Below are positions 31,701 to 42,402 of a stretch of DNA of 64,000 nt, piece by piece. The notes under the pieces were generated by a model that searched no databases, was not told the DNA's origin, and saw only the letters and a list, made by a program, of their open reading frames with translations. Origin of the DNA: Whalleya microplaca (lineage: Eukaryota; Ascomycota; Sordariomycetes; Xylariales; Xylariaceae); assembly GCA_022497155.1 (NCBI GenBank), contig MU385788.1, forward strand, positions 62,001-126,000, read 5' to 3'. Position numbers and translations under genes: made by a program. Each line of letters begins with the position of its first letter. Position 1 is the stretch's first letter.

Positions 31701-34455
31701 CTCCACCTAGGCAGCTGGACACCGCGTTGTTGGAGTCTATATCAGATCGAACCATGGAAGTGCTCATACAAGAACACCATCTGAGAGTCTATTGCATCCT
31801 TATTACAGCACCGAATTCACTACCTCGGGTGACCAAGAATGGTCGGCGAGAGATAGGAAATATGCTCTGCCGTAGAGAGTTCGACCTTGGCAACCTACCT
31901 TGTGTTCATATCAAATTCGGCATCGAACATACGGTGTTAAACTTGCCTATTGGTGTGGACCCCATGGGAGGTATTTGGTCGAATATGGCATCCGACTCCC
32001 GGGTAGACATTCTTGGACCTACCGAAATGCAATACTCTGGAATTGATAGACGCGAGGTTGTTATTGATGACCGTACGTCCACCCCACTAAATAACTTTTC
32101 CAGCATCACCGACCTCATCCAATGGCGAGTGGCACGCCAGCCGGAAGAACTCTCTTACTGTACCATCGACGGCAGAGGCAAAGAAGGGAAGGGCATCACA
32201 TGGAAGAAGTTCGATACTAGAGTTGCCGCAGTCGCCCTGTACCTCCGTAACAAGGCTAAGGTACGGCCGCGCGACCACGTCATGCTCATGTATACGCACT
32301 CCGAAGACTTTGTCTTCGCTGTCCATGCATGTATCAATCTCGGTGCTGTAGTCGTCCCGACTGCCCCGATGGATGAGCGACGTCTAAACGAGGACGTGCC
32401 GGCTTTCCTGCATCTCATCAATGATTATGGCATTAAGGCTGTCCTGGTCAACAATGAGGTGGATCATCTGCTCAAGTCGAAGTCTGTATCCCAGCATATC
32501 AAACAATCTGCGCAGGTCCTCAAGATCGGGGTTCCCAGCGTCTTCAACACTTCCAAGCCTCCGAAGCAAAACAGTGGGCTTCGTGATCTCGGTATTACTA
32601 TAGACCCTGCATGGATACAACCAGGATATCCAGTCGTCATCTGGGCGTACTGGACGCCGGATCAACGCAGAATATCGGTACAACTAGGTCATGAAACTAT
32701 TATGGGGATGTGCAAAGTTCAGAAGGAAACCTGCCAGATGACGAGTTCCAGACCGGTTCTTGGCTGCGTTCGAAGCACCACGGGTCTAGGTTTTATCCAT
32801 TCTTGTTTGATGGGTATTTACTTAGGCACACCGACCTACTTACTTTCGCCTGTTGAATTTGCACAGAATCCCATTTCACTCTTCTTAACCCTCAGTCGAT
32901 ACAAGATCAAAGACACTTATGCCACGCCGCAGATGCTTGACCACGCTATGAATACGATGCCGGGCAAGGGCTTCACGATGCACGAACTGAAGAATTTGAT
33001 GATCTCAGCTGAGGGCAGACCTCGCGTCGATGTATTTCAGAAGGTCCGGCTTCACTTCGCGGCTACGGGCCTCGACAGAACAGCCATCAATACGGTATAC
33101 TCGCACGTGCTTAACCCGATGGTTGCCTCTCGATCGTACATGTGTATTGAGCCTATTGAGCTCTGGCTTGACCAGCGGGCTCTTCGGAGAGGGCTGATCA
33201 TCCCTGTGGATCCCGACAGCGACCCGAAGGCACTATTAGTGCAGGATTCTGGTATGGTACCCGTTTCAACCCAAATCGCCATTGTCAACCCCGAAAGCCG
33301 GTTTATTTGCCGAGACGGGGAGTATGGTGAGATTTGGGTGGATTCCGAGGCTTGCGTTAAAGGATTCTATGGGTCAAGAGATCCGTTCGATGCCGAACGC
33401 TTTGACGGGCGTACCATCGACGGCGACCCAAACATCAGCTACGTCCGGACCGGTGATCTTGGTTTCTTGCATAGTGTAAGTCGGCCAATTGGGCCTGGTG
33501 GACTTCAGGTGGATATGCAAGTCCTTTTCGTGCTAGGCAATATCGGGGAGACGTTCGAGATCAACGGTTTGAGCCATTTCCCCATGGACATCGAGGCCTC
33601 TGTGGAGAGGTGTCATCGGAACATCGTTCCTGCTGGAAGGTGAGTTCGAATCATCGGAGTCCGTTGGATATGGCTAACAAGGAATATAGCGCTGTCTTCC
33701 AAGCAGGTGGTCTCGTGGTCGTTTTGGTGGAAGTATCCCGGAAAGCGTACCTAGCGTCCATTGTCCCAGTCATCGTGAACGCTATTCTCAATGAGCACCA
33801 AATTATAGTCGACATTGTCGCTTTCGTAAACAAAGGTGACTTCCCTCGCAGCCGGCTTAATGAAAAGCAGCGTGGCAAAATACTAGCCGGCTGGGTTACT
33901 CGCAAGATGCGTACGGTTGCTCAGTTCGCCATCCGCGATCCCGATGCTATTGGCATGGAAGGTGGTGACGGCACTGGAGAGAACCATCGTGCTAGCGTAG
34001 GCAGCGTCAGGAGCAGCAGCGCGCCAGGTGCAAGCTCCCTACGAAATATGGAGCACGCACCACAGATACTCGAGCAGGAAGAGCTAGACCATCAAATGAA
34101 CAAGATGTCGGAGCTGCCCCCACGACGCGAGTTCCCGCCTAACGAGAAGTCCGCCGGCCCGCCGTACGGCCTCGACAACCCCTCAGCTCAGGCCGGCCCC
34201 AACCACGACTTCGGACTGGCAGGCTTCAACCAGCAGGCGAACGCGCCGCAGATCCGTCTCCCGAGCGTAAACGACGACCGGGAGATGATGATGAACGACC
34301 CGAACGCGTGGGCGGCCCGCCCACCAACGCAGGGTAGCAGTCGGGGAGGACCGCATCCGCTACCCCCGCCCCCGCCCATGAACGACGAGGACGACTGGCA
34401 GCGCGACGCCATCATGCACATGAACCTGGCCAGCCAGATGCCCAAGCAAGACTAG
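28709..34455 (+). CDS. CPS1: DIP2/CPS1-type protein: DMAP1-binding domain plus two AMP-binding domains
   Basis: Four exons inferred: 28709-28768, 28931-28953, 29047-33639 and 33690-34455, giving 1,813 aa. The first two tiny exons and the start of the third rebuild an intact DMAP1-binding domain (MAQLSPDLQDKLNELERELE, then EGDITEKGFQKRRTQILSQY). Two adenylate-forming (FAAL-like) domains follow at about 275-830 and 1043-1700; the second ends with VRTGDLGFLH and GETFEINGLSHFPMDIE. Intron 3 joins IVPAG to SAVFQAGGLVVVLVEV. A Pro/Asn-rich disordered tail ends the protein. This is the fungal ortholog type of animal DIP2 and yeast Cmr2, linked to diacylglycerol homeostasis; the Cochliobolus version is the virulence-associated CPS1. 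The A3 motif in the first domain is degenerate (EFSRAPTGDLRGVVLSH), typical of the family. Confidence 0.93.
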
Positions 34456-35734
34456 TGGTCTTCTGCGTCTGACCGCCGGGCCTTCTACCAGACGATGCGC
34501 ACCGGCGTCGCCTATAGCCACGAGTTAGAACCGGCTCCTCACGACGAGGATGAGCATCGGCTGCGGTAATATCGATTATGGACTTCGCGGAAGGAGGAGT
34601 TTACTTGGTCTATCTGCCTGTCTACCAGTCCACTACACGCTGCGTTGAGTTGGGTTTATTCTGCTTTTGTTTTTGTCTTTGCCGGCTGGTTTCTTCTTTT
34701 TTTAGTTAAACAAGATTCCAAACCGGGGGAAGGGGGGGGTTGGTTGGATTCTCTCTCTGTGTTTGCGGGGATACTGCATAGACTTGTGGTTTCTGTTCGC
34801 TTACATAAGTACCATACATAGAGAGGACAGCTTCGGTTGGTTGTTAGCGTTCGCGTTAGCTGCCTTGTCTTAAGTACTTAGGGTAGTTAAAAGAAAAGGG
34901 TTCCACGCTTCGCATGCACGGCACGCACGGCACGCACGGTATACACGTCACTGGGAGGTGGGTAGGTTAAACGGGGTAGGATAGGTAGGTGGGGGAATAG
35001 GGGTAGGGGTAGGGGTAGGGGAGGGTTTGCATGTTATGTACTATTAGGTATGGAAACATCATGGAATGAATGGATTGAGTTTCGAGTGGGATCTGTTGAT
35101 TTGATTGATTGAAGGTCTTGCGTGCGTAGGTTGGTTGGTTGTGGATGATGTGATATGTTTATTGCTTGCGAAATGGTGCGTAGGTATCTAATATTTGCTG
35201 TGGGTTAGTTGATTGGTGTTGGGTGTCTTGATGTGTAAGTATTGAGACATGTCGTACTTCCGTGCGGATTGCGGGCTTGTCTACAGCGGGAGCGTGTAGC
35301 TATTGAGCGAGTGCTCTCCCGCTTGCCTGATTGTCTGCTTGCTTGCTTGTCTATCTTGTGTGGTATAGAGTTGCTGGATGGATGCAGCTGGGCTTGCTAA
35401 CGCTCGCTATAAATGGGTGTGCTTAGGTGATTGATCCAACGGTATCGTGTTCCAAGCAAGCTGGGGTTATGTTGTTGTGCTATCAGCATTACTAATATTA
35501 TCACGCCTATATATTGCCCGCCTCCACCGCAAGAGACTGTTCTTCTGTCCAGAAACCAATTTCAATAGTTGTGGGACGTGGAGTTAGGTATAAAATCCTA
35601 GCTAGAAGATTCTATATGTATATAATGAAAGCTTTACATACTCAGTCTCACCAACCGCTCTAAGAGGCCATCTCTCCTCTGTAAGCTTCACGGGTAGACA
35701 GGCAGATAGTCTATTACGTCCCTCGCACGTAAAC
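34456..35734. other. 3' flank of the DIP2/CPS1-type gene with G-rich repeats
   Basis: No gene. Contains gcacg-type tandem repeats (about 34914-34938), a run of TAGGGG units (34991-35026) and many short GTTGG/TTGATT repeats. Probably includes a long 3' UTR. Confidence 0.4.
34991..35026 (+). repeat. TAGGGG tandem repeat, potential G-quadruplex
   Basis: A run of G4-5 tracts separated by short TA or AATA spacers, with five tracts of three or more G in 36 bp. This fits the G3+N1-7 quadruplex pattern and resembles a telomere-variant repeat (TAGGGG rather than TTAGGG). Confidence 0.6.
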
Positions 35735-36252
35735 ATGCTCATCACCACCAAACCAGTGGCTTTATACCTGCGCCTGGGACATATCTCAGACCTGACTTTT
35801 CGACATCTTACCAACTCGTGGAAGGAGTTGAAAGGTCAATATGCCCGGAAGCCTCTTGGGGGCTACCAGATCCAGGTCAACAATGCTGCCTATATTTATG
35901 ATACCCCTTACTAGAGCTTCGGGACACCACGTAACTCATGACTTGGCCAAGATGCTTCCAAGGACTCGGTGATCAGTGTGGTATGTATGACTATCCAAAG
36001 AATGGACATGCTTATGCTTCTTATGATCGATGTTGTCTAACAATTCAAGGAAACGTTGAGGACCAGGCGGAGAAGGAAAAGCTACAGAAGATGCAAAGCG
36101 CAAGATTTGCCAATAAACATGCCGAGAAACCAATAGATGGATGGTATAAGCGCTTTGGGGGACCGGGGGTTAACAGGGTATTACTAGACTTCATGCATTC
36201 ATCGATCGCTACTGCGAATCCATCTGGAGAACGATCTGGTCGCGTGGGATAG
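35735..36252 (+). pseudogene. Possible decayed gene remnant
   Basis: Two protein-like blocks in the same orientation. Block A (from the ATG at 35735) encodes 59 codons including SWKELKGQYARKPLGGYQIQ and ends at a TAG; reading on in that frame gives SFGTPRNS and then a TGA. Block B (36049-36252) encodes EDQAEKEKLQKMQSARFANK and KPIDGWYKRFGG, and is preceded by a textbook intron (GTATGT donor, TCTAAC branch, CAAG end, 35980-36048). The blocks do not connect in frame without loss. Both in-frame stops could be G-to-A products of Trp codons. The family is not recognised; it may instead be a multi-exon gene I failed to resolve. Confidence 0.3.
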
Positions 36253-36541
36253 GCTTAGCCTCTACCTATTACTATATCCTTTCTCAATCTGATGACACAT
36301 TGAAAGAGATCACATTGAATGAGATCCATCACAATGTATTTGAAACGAAATGATCTCTTCACGGTGTTCTCTAGAGTCCAGTAGCAAAATGTTGACCATT
36401 AAGCTTTGCATTTATTATAGGAATCTTAGATATTGAACTCATAACTACTATCGGACCCGACCGAAGCTGTAGATATACCTATTTGAGCGTTCTGTTAGCC
36501 TGTATAAGATGCAGAACAGCCTTGACATGAGGCGTCCGCGT
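36253..36541. other. Short intergenic stretch
   Basis: 3' flank of the 851-aa protein gene. Includes a partly palindromic block at about 36300-36360 (aaagagatcaca ... gatctcttcac). No gene seen. Confidence 0.35.
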
Positions 36542-39097
36542 CTATAAAGCAGGACGCACTCCCTCCCACAAAGTCCCAAGACCCAATCTCTTTAGGTCGC
36601 TCGTCCACGAAGCCGCCGGCGGGATAGAAAACGTCCACCCGTGCTCCTTGCCGATGTCCAGCAACGCCTTGATACTAGCCTTCGCGCCATCGCGGTCTTC
36701 CGCACATATTACCAGGGTTGTCTGCACGAGGCGCACGCATGGCAGCTTGCTATTGAGCTCGAGGTTGACAAAACATTGCCATAAGAGGGAGGCTAAGGGT
36801 ACGTCGAACGGCAGCGCCTTCCACCTGTACATGCGGCCCTCGGGTGTGCAGAAGTTCAAACGAGAGTAATGAGGTAATAGTGTTAACATAGGCGCTGGCC
36901 ACGCACAGTAGTGGATGTTGATACGCCCCTTGGCGAATACGGCGCTAGGATGGGCGTGCTGGTAGGCCTGCGAAAACTCGACGAGGTTGTTGCCGGAAGT
37001 GTCAAGGCCAAGGTCAAGAGATTTTCGGCGACTGGCTGACTCGTCTATGGGCCCCAGGTCGTAGGCGAAGTAGAGGTCATCAAGCCCGTCGATTCCTTTC
37101 ATGACAATCGGACTCGTGCGTGGTGGCTCGTAGTCTGGAATCAGCGCGACAACCCCGTGTGATTCTAGGTCTGCTGAGACTTTGGCGATAATCCGCGACT
37201 CTGACGGGCATAGAACCCGCGATGAGACCCGCGAATCGGCTCGTATCATGTCGGCAACCGATCCAGGGACGTCCCAGCATCGAACACGGCTGCCCATGTA
37301 CTGCTGGGAAGCCGGTGGCGTGGCGTGGCCGAAGTCCATCTGGGCAACTCCTTTCAAACATGTGTCTTGCTCCTCGGCCGGGAAGTATTTCTGGATGACT
37401 TGGCGGATAATCTGGTCGAGTGGCATATCGCCTTTCAGCTTCGATAACGCATCAGCCACCACATCGAGAATATCGAATGCCCTTCCCGGGGTTCTATCGA
37501 TGATGATGAACTCGTAGTAGTCCCTAGACATATTCCTATCCCTTACATCATATAAGAACTTGAGATCGTCGAGTATATTCTCCAAGGACCACTCAGTCAC
37601 CCAAGATGTTGAGCTGAGCGCTTTCTTCGTCGGCGTAGATCGAGATCGTCGGATCCACGGGTCCTTGTCTGTAAGGGGAGGTGAGACGAGCTCAGAAATT
37701 TCTCGGTCATACACTAGGACCTGAAAGCGTGCGACCCTTTCAATCAACTCCTGAGCCAACTGTCTAGCCATAGGATCCTTCTTGCTCATTCTTCCCACGA
37801 GATAGCAACGCGTCTCCTGTTCCGTCGCGATGCTCTTCTCAGTCTCGGCAGACAGCTCATCGGGCTCGCAGAAGCCTTTCGCGACCGCGATAAACCCTTG
37901 TAGTACAGCAAATACACATTCCTGAGAGACATCCTCGTCGGGCAAGTACCAGGTTGGGACATTGTCATCACCGTGGTCATCTTGTCCATATCTTAGGCAC
38001 GCAATCAAGGACTTGACCATAACCAGGTCCTCGAACTGGATAGCAAAAAGCTCGATATTCCACCATCCCACAATGTCATGGAAGTCCATGAACAATATAT
38101 CCCAGCCTTTGATGCCCATGCTCCGCGAACTATCTTCTCCTGTGGAAACTTCAGCGCCTAGGAGAGTGGTGGATAGTGATTGCGGATCTAGAAGGTAGTC
38201 GCATACAGCGTCGCGTAGTAGGCGGAGTGTGTCATTCCGTCCCTCGAGGAAGGCCTCGAAGAACTTGAGATAGTATTCGAGATCCTCTATGAATGACTCC
38301 CGGAGGAAAGTGTCGATGCTCTGGGTTCGGGTCGCCCTGGCAAGTACATCGGCATCGGCTTTGTATAGAAGGAGCTCGCGAAATAGAAAGCGCAAGACGA
38401 TGTCTTGCTCATCTGGTTCTCTCTCTGTATTGCTCACCTTGTCGAAGATGACGGAAGACGAGTCGTTAAGAGCAGGGACAATTGAGTAGATTCTCTGGAC
38501 CAGCTGCGCCACCGTCGCATTCACGATTTTTCTCAAGAGGATAACAGGGCTATCGGGTTGGAGATGGCTTAGCCTAGACATCGGGACTGCCGGATCAAGA
38601 AGTGACCCGTACACGGTAGTCTCTATGACCCGTACCGTTCGCGCTGGTGGCGACGAGCTCGCAGCTTCTCTGGCTTCTCGGGCCGCCAGTTTCTGCCCCA
38701 GATCACTGACCTCCGACTGGAGCTTCAAGATCCACTTGATATGGCCACGGTTCTGCGCGGAGAAGTTGAAAAACCGGCGGTTGACCTGATCTCTCAGCTC
38801 CAGCGTTTCCTTCCCGGCAGCTAGCTTGGCCCCGATCCTCTCCGTGGTGCTCGCTTCGCCTTCCTCTATTTTGATACTGACATAACGTTTTTCCTTGAGC
38901 TTGTAGGACTCGTATATCTTCTTATACTCCTGATTATGGGGTGGGCAAAGCGTATGGCTAGCTTGAAGCAACTTCTCCCGGCAATCGGAGCCGTCCTTGT
39001 GCAGTGCACGGCATTGCCGGTCATTGGGGATGGGGTGGAAAGAGTGCCTCTTGGAAGCTTGGGGACTGCTGGCCTGTTGAGACTGGACTGGTGACAT
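36542..39097 (-). CDS. Fungal protein of unknown function with N-terminal Cys/His motif (851 aa)
   Basis: Single exon from a true ATG. No family name recognised. Residues 25-60 hold RQCRALHKDGSDCREKLLQA followed by LCPPHNQEYKK, a CxnC...CxxH arrangement that looks like a small metal-binding finger, followed by a charged helix (KKIYESYKLKEKRYVSIKIEEGE). A coiled-coil-like stretch (LKLQSEVSDLGQKLAAREAREAAS) comes next, then a long helical body with no known motif, and a possibly globular C-terminus (FSQAYQHAHPSAVFAKGRINIHYCAWPAP, split here by context only). No signal peptide or membrane segment, so nuclear or cytosolic. Similar architectures are annotated in fungi only as hypothetical proteins. 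Confidence 0.8.
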   Translation of the reverse strand: MSPVQSQQASSPQASKRHSFHPIPNDRQCRALHKDGSDCREKLLQASHTLCPPHNQEYKKIYESYKLKEKRYVSIKIEEGEASTTERIGAKLAAGKETLELRDQVNRRFFNFSAQNRGHIKWILKLQSEVSDLGQKLAAREAREAASSSPPARTVRVIETTVYGSLLDPAVPMSRLSHLQPDSPVILLRKIVNATVAQLVQRIYSIVPALNDSSSVIFDKVSNTEREPDEQDIVLRFLFRELLLYKADADVLARATRTQSIDTFLRESFIEDLEYYLKFFEAFLEGRNDTLRLLRDAVCDYLLDPQSLSTTLLGAEVSTGEDSSRSMGIKGWDILFMDFHDIVGWWNIELFAIQFEDLVMVKSLIACLRYGQDDHGDDNVPTWYLPDEDVSQECVFAVLQGFIAVAKGFCEPDELSAETEKSIATEQETRCYLVGRMSKKDPMARQLAQELIERVARFQVLVYDREISELVSPPLTDKDPWIRRSRSTPTKKALSSTSWVTEWSLENILDDLKFLYDVRDRNMSRDYYEFIIIDRTPGRAFDILDVVADALSKLKGDMPLDQIIRQVIQKYFPAEEQDTCLKGVAQMDFGHATPPASQQYMGSRVRCWDVPGSVADMIRADSRVSSRVLCPSESRIIAKVSADLESHGVVALIPDYEPPRTSPIVMKGIDGLDDLYFAYDLGPIDESASRRKSLDLGLDTSGNNLVEFSQAYQHAHPSAVFAKGRINIHYCAWPAPMLTLLPHYSRLNFCTPEGRMYRWKALPFDVPLASLLWQCFVNLELNSKLPCVRLVQTTLVICAEDRDGAKASIKALLDIGKEHGWTFSIPPAASWTSDLKRLGLGTLWEGVRPAL

Positions 39098-40841
39098 TTC
39101 CGGTTGGTTCTACCTTACCGTTAGGTGCGATAAAGCCTGTGATAGTAATTAGAGAGGGTTGGAGTGAGACTGATGGGGGCGGGAATGATAATATCTGAAC
39201 GTGAGACGAAACAGAATGAGAGATGAACCGAAATTGGCAGAAAGGAGTAAATTCCACAGCCTATGAGTAAGAACTAAGCCTGTGATAACTAGTATAAATA
39301 TAAAGTACATGGTTAGAAGGTGAAAATAAGTAGCGTTCCCTGCCTTTTGCACATGCTCCAGACTAACCAAGATCACGTACCATTAATACCTGTCTCCTAA
39401 GCTTGTATCAAAACAGCAGCAGCAGCTCAGGAGAGATCAGGGCAACTTTCGGGTGATGTATTCGTATGCTTTCAAAAGTTTCTGACTTAGGCCATAAGAA
39501 GTATAAACCAACACTGTTATTGACTGAATCAGAGTTGTAATCAATTCAATTCAACGAGCCTCTCGTGGATAAAAGATCACTGTATATACCGTGCACGAGG
39601 ACACGTATAATAGAGTACTACGTGCCGACCCTATTTCAATTCAATATGAGGTCTCAGTTGAGTTGATTACAACCTTGGACTGAATATGAAGTTCAGGATC
39701 GTCTGATAGAGTGGGGGTAGTGAAGTGGCTATTCAAGCCCCTCAGCTTATACTGCTCCAACTTATTCAAACCTGCAGTATGACTTTTAGCCCCGATAGAC
39801 CAATATCTCATAGAGCATTGTATTCGCAGTGTCCTCCTTGTGAATGCTATTGGTCAAACTATTCACCTCCCTACTGTCACGAGGTGAACGTATGAGGTAG
39901 CAAAACAACGCAGTTGTTGCACGAAGAACTAACTAAAACCTGTTCGAAGAACAGCCTCTTATATACATGATCCTAACACTACTCTATTCGCCCTCCATCA
40001 ACCCTGCTAGCTGGTACATATAAAGGCAGTTTAGTAAGTAATGAGAGCCGAATACCTATAATGTATGTGTAAATAAGAGGATACAATACTAGATACTACG
40101 AGAAACATTTCATTCATATGTCGGAGCGCTATTGCCATCCTAACACTTCAACGTGAAGTGACTACTATTTTATCATTATTGCTTCTTTATAAGATTAGGA
40201 ACTCGAACTACTATACGTCTTGTCTAAGCGCATATTCAGCTCTGATTGTCCTCCTTGGGACATATAATACCACTATATACTACACGCTTGATTTCCCAAG
40301 GAAAAGAAGATGGCTATAGTAAATCAATAACGCGATTTAAAGTATAAATTAGCGACGAGAAAGTTCAATCTAAAGATGCACGTTAGGCATGGCGTTTCTT
40401 GTCCTGCCTTATTGAAATTCATTGTATTAAGTGTTGAAATAGGTACAAGGTCAATGAGACTTAGATTGACTTGATGTTCAGCTCTTCTAGAGTGGCAGAT
40501 GGCCTGTTATATATATACATAATGCTACCATGTGCCTTGTACTGTACTAGTCCTTGACTTAATTTAACATTAAGTTTGGGTTATAGATCCAGAGCATTCT
40601 CTATTGAATAGCGATATATGGATTCTATCCGATTACGAGCAGCAAAATGAAAACGAGCACATGATCCAAACGGATCATATAATATAAATCAAAGCTCTTT
40701 CTCATCCTAGTTCCATAAGATGAGACGAATGACTCCTGCGCATATAGTGGGTATTCATTTTCTCGTAGTACATCATTAATTACAGTGCGTACAAGATCCT
40801 TCTTTGATCCGGTAAATCCATCAACACCAACCCTCGTACAT
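39098..40841. other. AT-rich intergenic region with repeat remnants
   Basis: No gene. An imperfect inverted repeat (gttgtaatcaa-type arms at about 39534-39550 and 39663-39681, differing mainly by C/T) and a putative solo LTR (listed separately) suggest old transposon debris. The 11-mer tgtcctccttg occurs near 39831 and again near 40247. Confidence 0.4.
39875..40145 (-). mobile_element. Putative solo LTR of a retrotransposon
   Basis: A 271-bp block bounded by TG...CA ends. Read on the minus strand it starts TGTTAGGATGGCAATAGCG and ends CCTCGTGACA. It contains a TATA-like tatataagaggctgttctt segment followed by a gttcgaagaac palindrome, a layout common in fungal copia-type LTRs. The flanking 5-mers (cctac and cttca) do not match, so no target duplication supports the ends, and no second copy is in the window. 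Confidence 0.35.
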
Positions 40842-42402
40842 TCAAATCTTAGCATTCTTCTCAGTCGCAGCCTTGATCGCAGCCCCTAATTCCGGGTTGA
40901 CCCTGCGGAACATCTCATACGTTCTGGCTCGGGTGTCCACGTGTGCGTCAGCCAGGTGGCCTGCCACGTTACCGATCAAGTTCTCCTGCTGCCCGGGCGT
41001 CTTGCCCAGGATTTTCCACAGGCCGTTGGCCTGCTCGTAATCCTGCGGTTGGATCTCGCCGAACAGGTCGTTGACGGCCTGGCCCGCCCACTGCTCGTGG
41101 GCGTTGGTGGGCTTGATGGGCTGGTACGTCAGCGGGCGGTAGCTGCTGGGGTAGTTGGGGTTGGCGCCGTAGTTGCCGTTGACGGTCATGGAGCCGTCGC
41201 GCTGGAAGGGGTTGAAGGCCTTGAAGGGCGCGTTCACGGGGATCTGCTGGTAGTTGGTCCCGAGCCGGTGTCGGTGGGTGTCGGGGTAGGAGAACAGACG
41301 GGACTGGAGCACGGGGTCTGCCGTGGGCTCCACGCCGGGGACGAGATGCGACGGGGAAAACGCGACTTGCTCGATCTCGGCGAAGTAGTTCTCGACGTTC
41401 TTGTTGAGCGTCAACTTGCCGAATCGTCTCAGAGGCACCTGGCTATGTGGCCAGACCTTGGTCAAATCGAAGATGTTCCACTTGAACTTCTCGGCCTCCT
41501 GGGGGGTTAAAACCTGCACGTAGACGGTCCAGCTCGGATATTCACCCCGTTGGATAGCCTCGAATAGATCTTGGGTTGAGAAGTCTGGGTTGTCCGAGGC
41601 CATCTTGCCTGCCTCTGCATTTGTGAATGTCTTGCTTCCTTGGTCGGTCTTCAGATGGATCTGGACATAGACAAAAGAGCCGTCCGGCTTCACGAACTTG
41701 TAGGTGTGACCAGAGTAGCCGTTCATGAAGCGGTATGAATAGGGAGTTCCTCTGTCAGAAAACAGGTGCATCACCTGGTGAATACTTTCCTGGTGGGTAG
41801 AAAGGTAGTCCCAGAACATGGTGGCATCCTTCAGGTTGGTCTGGGGGTTCCGCTTCTGGGTGTGGATGAACAAGGGGAAATTGGTGGGATCTCGGAGGAA
41901 GAAGATAGGGGTGTTGTTGTAGACCCAATCCCAATTACCCTCCTGAGTGTAGAACTTAATGGCAAATCCTATTGGTTAAGTTAATATTGTACGCAAACAG
42001 GAGGGGAGGGGGGGGGGGGAGAATGATGAGCGTACCTCTTGGGTCTCTAGCACTATCCGGGGAGCCTTTCTCGCCACCAACGGTGGAGAATCGAGTAATG
42101 CATGGAGTTTTCTTGCCAACACCAGTCAACATGTCAATAGAGCATATATCACTGATATCATCGGTAACTTCGAATTCTCCATAGGCTCCAGCACCCTTAG
42201 CATGGACAACTCGCTCCGGGATACGCTCCCTATCGAAGTGGGCGAGGAGGTCGATCAGGTGGAAGTCCTGAAGCAGCAGGGGACCGGCAGTACCGACACG
42301 TTGCCACTTGGACGGATGCTCTACGGGACAGCCATTGGAAGTTGTATAGACTGGCTTCTCGTTGTACTTGAAGGTGGACGCGGGCTTGTCATTGGCAGTC
42401 AT
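40842..42402 (-). CDS. Small-subunit (clade 3-like) catalase, probably peroxisomal
   Basis: Two exons: 42036-42402 and 40842-41968, giving 497 aa. The intron has a GTACGC donor, a CTTAAC branch site and an AATAG acceptor, and the join rebuilds [20 protein letters not shown]. It decomposes H2O2 with heme. The distal catalytic His is His67 (RVVHAKGAGAYGEFEVT), the Asn lies in the NWDWVYNNTPIFFLRD segment, and the proximal heme-ligand Tyr is in RLFSYPDTHRHRLG. The C-terminus AKI resembles a PTS1 peroxisomal signal. The length fits small-subunit catalases (about 490-530 aa). The intron contains a run of 12 G on the plus strand. A CRE lies 1.4 kb upstream. Confidence 0.95.
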
